A DNA stretch of 37,484 bases from positions 1 to 37,484 of the forward strand of contig CAKUOX010000020.1 in assembly GCA_934670175.1 (NCBI GenBank), read 5' to 3'. The notes under the pieces were generated by a model. The model saw only the letters and a list, made by a program, of their open reading frames with translations. It was not told the origin of the DNA and did not search any database. This document shows positions 33,150-37,484 of the stretch, in pieces. The stretch's first letter is position 1. Each line of letters starts with the position of its first letter. A program made the position numbers and the translations under genes. This stretch comes from an uncultured Clostridia bacterium (lineage in GTDB: Bacteria > Bacillota > Clostridia > Christensenellales > Aristaeellaceae).

Positions 33150-33545
33150 ATGGCTAACACTGTTTGCTTCCATGCCGTTGGCAGAAGAAAAAAGGCGATC
33201 GCTCGCGTTCGTCTGATTCCCGGCGAGGGAAATATCGTGATCAACAAGCGCACGCTGGACGAGTATTTCGGCTATGAGACGCTGAAGACCGTCGTGCGTC
33301 AGCCGCTCGCGCTGACCGAGACCCTGGGCAAGTTTGACGTGATCGTCAACTGCAAGGGCGGCGGATTCACCGGCCAGGCCGGCGCCATCCGTCACGGCAT
33401 TGCCCGCGCGCTGGTGAAGGCCGATGAGGCCTATAAGCCCCTCGTGAAGAAGGCTGGCTTCCTCACCCGCGATCCGCGCATGAAGGAGCGCAAGAAGTAC
33501 GGCCTGAAGGCCGCCCGCCGCGCACCTCAGTTCTCGAAGAGATAA
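33150..33545 (+). CDS. rpsI: 30S ribosomal protein S9
   Basis: S9 reaches the P-site tRNA with its C-terminal tail. The 131-residue protein ends in the conserved basic tail KAARRAPQFSKR. It also has GRRKKAIARVRLIPG and GGGFTGQAGAIRHGIARAL. The ATG at 33150 follows GGGAGGAGG. A strong terminator ends the operon. Confidence 0.97.
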   Translation: MANTVCFHAVGRRKKAIARVRLIPGEGNIVINKRTLDEYFGYETLKTVVRQPLALTETLGKFDVIVNCKGGGFTGQAGAIRHGIARALVKADEAYKPLVKKAGFLTRDPRMKERKKYGLKAARRAPQFSKR

Positions 33546-33580
33546 TTGCGCCGTACGGTATTGTACAGACCATATGCAAG

Positions 33581-33618
33581 GCTCCCTTTGCCGCAGCTGC
33601 GGTGGAGGGAGCTTTTTG
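33581..33618 (+). terminator. Terminator of rplM-rpsI
   Basis: GCTCCCT pairs with AGGGAGC, with CCGC/GCGG in the inner part, followed by TTTTT. Confidence 0.9.
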
Positions 33619-33665
33619 TTGTCTGGCTGAAATTTTGCACAGCACAGTTTTTTTACTGCGGGGGC

Positions 33666-33694
33666 TTGCCAAAAAGCGCGGGGTATGGTATACT
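33666..33694 (+). promoter_or_regulatory. Promoter of the SRP RNA gene
   Basis: TTGCCA (33666-33671) and TATACT (33689-33694) are 17 bases apart, placing the start of transcription near 33701. Confidence 0.85.
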
Positions 33695-33700
33695 GAATTG

Positions 33701-33833
33701 TCTGCGGGTGATGATGATTGGGGCCCGTGCGGCGCCATGCTGTGAATCTTGTCAGGGTCGGAAGACAGCAGCAATAAGCAGAGCGTTGGCGCGCGCCGCG
33801 GGGTATGCTCGGTTTGAACCCGCAGGCTTTTTT
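33701..33833 (+). ncRNA. ffs: Signal recognition particle RNA
   Basis: The RNA pairs with Ffh to target membrane and secreted proteins. The conserved domain IV is clear at about 33753-33776: GTCAGG, a GTC/GAC stem capped by the GGAA tetraloop, then AGCAGC. The ends pair as CTGCGGGT with ACCCGCAG, and the T-run after it is the terminator. About 130 bases is longer than the 4.5S RNA of Escherichia coli but lacks room for the Alu domain of the Bacillus form. The ends are set from pairing and promoter, so they may shift by a few bases. Confidence 0.9.
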
Positions 33834-33862
33834 ATATTTGAGGAATCGAGGCGCAGATAAAC

Positions 33863-34375
33863 ATGAACACCATGAGAAAGACGCTGCTCGTGCTGTTGCT
33901 GCTCGCCTGCTGCTTTTCGCTTTCAGGCTGCATGCTGATGGGGGCGATGATTCTGGGCGGCGATAATGATGCTGTATCGAAAAAAGAAATATATACATAC
34001 GTTGCGCAAAACAGTGAAGCGCTCGGCGCATTTCCGTATGAGGCCTATCAAAGGGACGTTAATGCTGGCAAAAGCGAGGCGGCAGTTCTCACGGCGGTGC
34101 TTGGTCAGAATACGATCGTCAAAAGTGTGGCTCAATGTGACCCGGATGTTTTGCAATTCTACTGCGGCGGTTCCGGAAACGTGACGTCTTCCGCCTACTG
34201 CGGCTTCTATTATTCAGGAAAAGACATTCCCTGCGCTTTTGAATTTGAGCAGGAGGCACAGCTTACGCAAACCTCAGAGGGCGCGTATGAATGGCGAAGC
34301 GCGGATCAGCAAAGAGCTTTCGTCACGGAACGGATTGTGCCGAAATGGTTTTGGTATTACCAGCTGTGGAATTGA
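33863..34375 (+). CDS. Lipoprotein of unknown function
   Basis: The 170-residue product has a lipoprotein signal peptide with the lipobox LSGC at residues 20-23. The rest has no family I know; it is rich in Tyr, Phe and Gln and ends in PKWFWYYQLWN. Base composition is more AT-rich than its neighbours, which may point to transfer. The start is ATG at 33863 or at 33872; neither has a strong ribosome binding site. It follows the SRP RNA by about 30 bases and may depend on read-through. Confidence 0.7.
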   Translation: MNTMRKTLLVLLLLACCFSLSGCMLMGAMILGGDNDAVSKKEIYTYVAQNSEALGAFPYEAYQRDVNAGKSEAAVLTAVLGQNTIVKSVAQCDPDVLQFYCGGSGNVTSSAYCGFYYSGKDIPCAFEFEQEAQLTQTSEGAYEWRSADQQRAFVTERIVPKWFWYYQLWN

Positions 34376-34393
34376 ATCTCCGTTCTGGAAGGC

Positions 34394-34489
34394 TCAGCCG
34401 CCGGATGGCTTGAGCATGCCGGCCAGCTCGGCGGATATGCGCCGCGTGGCCGCTTCGGGAACAGTCGTTTCGATGCAGCTGCTGTGCTA
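34394..34489 (-). pseudogene. Possible remnant of a gene 3' end
   Basis: On the minus strand about 30 codons, including VPEAATRRISAELAGML, end in a TGA at 34394. They have the GC-rich codon use of real genes here but are closed upstream by a TAG and have no start. I cannot name the parent gene. It lies between the AT-rich lipoprotein gene and the codB leader. Confidence 0.35.
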
Positions 34490-34515
34490 GATCAACACAC
34501 TTAACGCAATATTCG

Positions 34516-34544
34516 TTGACTTCAGGCCGGAAAAAGGATAAGGT
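34516..34544 (+). promoter_or_regulatory. Probable promoter of codBA
   Basis: TTGACT (34516-34521) is followed after 17 bases by TAAGGT (34539-34544). TATACG at 34544-34549 is a better-looking -10 but would sit 22 bases away. The region is AT-rich and precedes the attenuator. Confidence 0.55.
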
Positions 34545-34560
34545 ATACGCAATTCAGATG

Positions 34561-34652
34561 TCTTTAAGACGGTACAGAGATGCCGATAAGACGCGGAGTT
34601 GTGTTTCGCATACTTTCAGCTCGTAACCGTCCAGGTTATGGGCTGTTTTTTT
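34561..34652 (+). promoter_or_regulatory. PyrR-type attenuator upstream of codBA
   Basis: Three competing structures can be drawn. (1) The hairpin CGGTA-CAGAGA-TGCCG (34570-34585) shows exactly the CNGNGA hexaloop of PyrR-binding RNA, with TTTAA before it (34563-34567) and AAG after it (34588-34590). (2) The antiterminator GACGGT (34568-34573) pairs with ACCGTC (34626-34631). (3) The terminator has a 12-bp stem, 34617-34628 with 34634-34645, and seven Ts. Structure 2 excludes both others. PyrR with UMP would hold structure 1 and so permit termination, shutting codBA when pyrimidines are plentiful. The fold is seen; PyrR control is inferred. Confidence 0.75.
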
Positions 34653-34732
34653 ATGAGGAGCGCAGTGCTTTCGTAGCGAGACTTCTGAAGAGCAATTTCG
34701 ACGCTGCTTATGCAGAGAAAGGGAGTCTTGTT

Positions 34733-35998
34733 ATGTCCGATCAACTCAAAACCACCGTGGATGTAGATTACACAAATGAGCGCGTGCCCGCGAAGGCGCG
34801 CAAGGGCTTCTGGCCGATGTTCTTCATCATGCTGGGATTCACCTTTTTTTCCGCAAGCATGTGGACAGGCGTAGATCTGGCCAATGGCCTTGATCTGCGC
34901 GGCTTTGTGTGGGCAGTGCTGCTGGGCGGCGTTATTCTGGCGGCCTACACGGGCGCGCTGGGCTATATCGGCTGCCATACCGGCCTTTCGTTTGACCTGC
35001 TCGCCCGCCGCGCGTTCGGCGAAAAAGGTTCCTACCTGCCGTCGGCCATGATCGCGCTGACGCAGATCGGCTGGTTCGGCGTTGGCGCTGCCATGTTTGC
35101 GATTCCCGCCGCGCAGGTGCTCGCGCCGGATTCCACAGTGCTGCCGTACCTGCTGGTGCTGGGCGTGGGCGTGTGCATGACCACCTCCGCCTACTTTGGC
35201 ATCAAGGGTCTGGAGATCGTGTCCTATGTGTCGGTTCCGCTGATCGCCATACTGGGCACCTACGCCATGGTGACGGCCACGGTGCAGGGCGGCGGACTGG
35301 CGGCTATCTTCGCCAAATCCACCGGCAAGCTCACGGTATTTTCCGGAATTGGACTGGTGATCGGTTCCTTCGTCAGCGGCGGCACAGCCACGCCGAATTT
35401 CACGCGCTTTGCGCGAGGCAATAAGGCAGCGGTCTGGACCACGGTGATCGCCTTCTTCATCGGCAACACGCTAATGTTCTGCTTCGGCGGCGTGGCGGGC
35501 GCGTTTGTGGGCAGCAACGATATCTTCTGGGTCATGATCGAGCTGAACCTGGGCATCTTCGCCTTCCTGGTGCTGGGCGCGAACATCTGGACGACGAACG
35601 ACAACGCGCTCTACACCGGCGCGCTGGGTCTGGCCAATATTACGGGCAAAAAGAAGAAGCCCATGGTGATCTTTGCCGGCGTGATCGGTACGCTGACGGC
35701 CATGTGGCTCTACTACAACTTCTGCAACTGGCTCACCATTCTGAATGCCACGCTGCCGGCGGTCGGCGTGATCCTGATCACGGACTTCTTTGTGGATCGC
35801 AAAAAGTACGCCGCGGAGGAAACGAGCGCGCGTCCGGTAAACTGGGCGGCGGTGATCGGCGTCGTGATGGGCGCGGTGGTCGGCAACCTGACCGGCGGCA
35901 ACATCATCCCCGGCTTCAGCTTCGGCATCGCAGCCATCAATAACATGGTCGTTGCCGTGGGTTGCTACCTGCTGGGGCGCGCCGTGCGCAGAGGATAA
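34733..35998 (+). CDS. codB: Cytosine permease
   Basis: CodB imports cytosine, probably with sodium or protons (NCS1 family). The 421-residue protein has about twelve membrane segments and reads much like Escherichia coli CodB: FTFFSASMWTGVDLANGL, ARRAFGEKGSYLPSAMIA and the FTRFARGNKAAVWTT stretch. The ATG at 34733 has AAAGGGAG seven bases upstream; a longer frame runs through the attenuator and is rejected. codA follows after 66 bases. Confidence 0.95.
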   Translation: MSDQLKTTVDVDYTNERVPAKARKGFWPMFFIMLGFTFFSASMWTGVDLANGLDLRGFVWAVLLGGVILAAYTGALGYIGCHTGLSFDLLARRAFGEKGSYLPSAMIALTQIGWFGVGAAMFAIPAAQVLAPDSTVLPYLLVLGVGVCMTTSAYFGIKGLEIVSYVSVPLIAILGTYAMVTATVQGGGLAAIFAKSTGKLTVFSGIGLVIGSFVSGGTATPNFTRFARGNKAAVWTTVIAFFIGNTLMFCFGGVAGAFVGSNDIFWVMIELNLGIFAFLVLGANIWTTNDNALYTGALGLANITGKKKKPMVIFAGVIGTLTAMWLYYNFCNWLTILNATLPAVGVILITDFFVDRKKYAAEETSARPVNWAAVIGVVMGAVVGNLTGGNIIPGFSFGIAAINNMVVAVGCYLLGRAVRRG

Positions 35999-36064
35999 GG
36001 CGCGACTGGCGTCGGACGCACTTTGACATGGGAATGGTATAAAGATAATGAGGAGAATAGAAGC

Positions 36065-37300
36065 ATGCTGTATCAGAATCTGTATATAGAAAATGGCGAT
36101 GAGCTGACGGACATTCGCGTGGAAAATGGCGTCATTGCGGAGATCGGCGCGAAGCTCCCGATCCATGACGGCGAGGAAGCGCGCGACTTTGGCGGAAGGC
36201 TGGCGCTGCCGCCGATGATCGAAAGCCATGTGCACCTGGACACCTGCCTTACGGCGGGTGATCCGGTGTGGAACATGTCCGGCACGCTGTTTGAAGGCAT
36301 CGAGTGCTGGGCGCTGCGCAAGGAAAAGCTGACGAAGGCGGACGTTCGCGAGCGCGTGAATCGCGCGGTACGGATGTACGCGATCAACGGCGTGCAGCAC
36401 ATTCGTACCCATGTGGATGTGACCGATCCGAAGCTCACGGCCATGGAAGCGCTGCTGGAGCTGCGGGATGAGCTGAAGGACTATGTGGATATTCAGATCG
36501 TGGCCTTTCCGCAGGAGGGCATCGAGAGCTATCCCAACGGACGAAAGCTGATGGAGGACGCGGTGCGCATGGGCGCGGATTGCGTCGGCGCGATTCCGCA
36601 CTTTGAATTTACCCGCGAATACAGCGTCTCTTCCCTGAACTTCGCCATTGAGCTGGCGGAAAAGTACGACAGATTGGTGGATGTTCACTGCGACGAGATC
36701 GATGACGAGGCTTCGCGTGGGCTGGAGACGCTGGCGGCGCGCGCCTATGAAACGGGGCTGACCGATCGCGTGACCGCCAGCCACACCACGGCCATGCATT
36801 CCTACAACAACGCCTATGTGCAGCGGCTGATGCGCCTGCTGAAAATGAGCCGGATCAACTTCGTTTCCAACCCGCTGGTCAATACGCACCTGCAGGGGCG
36901 CGTCGATACCTATCCGAAGCGCCGCGGCATTACCCGCGTCAAGGAGCTGACGGCGGCGGGGCTGAACGTGTCCTTCGGCCACGACGACATCTTCGATCCG
37001 TGGTATCCTATGGGCACCGGTTCGCTGCGCGACGTCGTGTTCATGGGTCTGCATGTGTGCCAGATGATGGGTTACGAAGAGATCATGAATTCCTACAGGT
37101 TTATATCGACCAATGCCGCCAAAACGCTGCACCTGGGCGACGCCTACGGCATCCGCGCGGGGAATCCCGCCAGCTTTATCGTGCTGGACGCTGCGAACTA
37201 TTATGAAGCGCTCAACCGCAACGCCTGCGTGCTGCTTTCAGTGAAGAATGGCCGCGTCATTGCCGAGAGCAAGCCCGGCAGCTGCGCGGCAAAATTCTGA
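36065..37300 (+). CDS. codA: Cytosine deaminase
   Basis: CodA turns cytosine into uracil and ammonia, feeding UMP synthesis. The 411-residue amidohydrolase is close to the Escherichia coli enzyme along its whole length. Metal ligands and active-site motifs are HVHLD at 55-59, HFEFTREY, VHCDEIDDE at 207-215, ASHTTAMHSYN and FGHDDIFDPWYP. The ATG at 36065 follows GAGGAGA. It shares its transcript with codB, and its transcription converges with repeat copy B. Confidence 0.96.
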   Translation: MLYQNLYIENGDELTDIRVENGVIAEIGAKLPIHDGEEARDFGGRLALPPMIESHVHLDTCLTAGDPVWNMSGTLFEGIECWALRKEKLTKADVRERVNRAVRMYAINGVQHIRTHVDVTDPKLTAMEALLELRDELKDYVDIQIVAFPQEGIESYPNGRKLMEDAVRMGADCVGAIPHFEFTREYSVSSLNFAIELAEKYDRLVDVHCDEIDDEASRGLETLAARAYETGLTDRVTASHTTAMHSYNNAYVQRLMRLLKMSRINFVSNPLVNTHLQGRVDTYPKRRGITRVKELTAAGLNVSFGHDDIFDPWYPMGTGSLRDVVFMGLHVCQMMGYEEIMNSYRFISTNAAKTLHLGDAYGIRAGNPASFIVLDAANYYEALNRNACVLLSVKNGRVIAESKPGSCAAKF

Positions 37301-37333
37301 TAAGCGTATCGGTATAAATCGATGTTATGGGAA

Positions 37334-37356
37334 ATGCGCCGCCTGCCGCGGCGCAT
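37334..37356. terminator. Perfect 9-bp hairpin after codA
   Basis: ATGCGCCGC and its inverted copy enclose the loop CTGCC. No T-run follows on the plus strand; instead comes the conserved AGTCTGTCGAAAAA of repeat copy B. It mirrors the hairpin at 20713-20743 in place and shape but not in sequence. Confidence 0.7.
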
Positions 37357-37357
37357 C

Positions 37358-37484
37358 AGTCTGTCGAAAAACCCGAGAGAGCTCGAGAGGGTCGAAGCCC
37401 TTTCGAGCTTTAATCGTGCCCGGCGGCGTGTACGGTGGGGACGGGACGATTTTTGCGGCAGAAAATCTCATTTTCCAGAGCAAA
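37358..37484 (-). repeat. Structured non-coding repeat, copy B (cut by window end)
   Basis: Read on the minus strand this is the partner of the repeat at 20528-20711. The core 37484-37412 matches it at 69 of 73 bases and 37371-37358 matches fully. Between these, the terminator stem AGCTCGAGAGGG/CCCTTTCGAGCT (37380-37391 with 37398-37409, one mismatch) replaces the different stem of copy A. Its first hairpin is outside the window. Like copy A it points toward the end of a convergent gene, here codA. Confidence 0.8.

Noticed and set aside
34561..34652. Purine, TPP, SAM or preQ1 riboswitch upstream of codB
   Set aside because: The conserved cores of these classes as I know them are absent; the hexaloop and competing stems fit a PyrR attenuator better.
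35471..37132. 553-residue open frame on the minus strand
   Set aside because: Antisense to codB and codA; composition is that of a shadow frame.

Overview
The window is a GC-rich stretch of a bacterial chromosome, most likely from a spore-forming member of the Clostridia. The evidence is the yqfC-yqfD-phoH-pgpH-ybeY-cdd-era-recO block (sporulation genes plus the classic Firmicutes order), strong GGAGG-type ribosome binding sites, the Firmicutes-type (type 2) galactose-1-phosphate uridylyltransferase, and a PyrR-type attenuator. A finer placement (for example Christensenellales-like gut bacteria) is only a guess. No phage, insertion sequence, CRISPR array, tRNA or rRNA gene was seen.

Layout. 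1-7731, all on the minus strand: a partial rubrerythrin, then recO, era, cdd, ybeY, pgpH, phoH, yqfD and yqfC. This operon covers GTPase and rRNA maturation, recombination, cyclic-di-AMP breakdown and sporulation; dgkA, present in Bacillus, is missing. 7900-10414: a tRNA-dihydrouridine synthase convergent with a TlyA rRNA methyltransferase, then a secreted CAP-domain protein. 10475-12819, minus strand: a MATE exporter behind an AraC-type regulator. 13037-20475, plus strand: a purine-nucleoside scavenging cluster made of a Crp-type regulator, nucleoside hydrolase, BMP/PnrA-type binding protein, ABC ATPase, two permeases and a TetR-type regulator. 20528-20743: a structured non-coding repeat. 20782-26398: a sugar region with a secreted CE1-type esterase, a frameshifted ROK regulator, galT and divergent galK. 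26409-30273: tsaE-tsaB-rimI, a membrane-anchored Mur ligase and a small secreted protein. 30386-31511, minus strand: an acetyltransferase and a Nudix hydrolase. 31711-33545: a small P-loop protein, a small membrane protein, then rplM-rpsI. 33701-33833: the signal recognition particle RNA, followed by a lipoprotein of unknown function. 34516-37300: codB-codA, cytosine uptake and deamination, behind a leader that reads as a PyrR-controlled attenuator. 37358-37484: a second, inverted copy of the structured repeat, cut by the window end.

How the parts fit. Three separate salvage routes lie here: cdd (cytidine), the nucleoside hydrolase with its ABC importer, and codBA (cytosine). The first sits inside a housekeeping operon, the second has its own regulators at both ends, and the third appears to be shut off by UMP through PyrR.

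The most unusual signal is the pair of inverted non-coding repeats (20528-20743 and 37334-37484). Their central 73 bases match at 69 positions, while flanking hairpins differ in sequence but keep their pairing, as expected for a conserved RNA or single-stranded DNA structure. Other points worth checking are the ROK frameshift, the TetR gene with no usual start codon behind a strong ribosome binding site, operator-like palindromes inside the esterase and galT promoters, and the Mur ligase with an N-terminal membrane domain.
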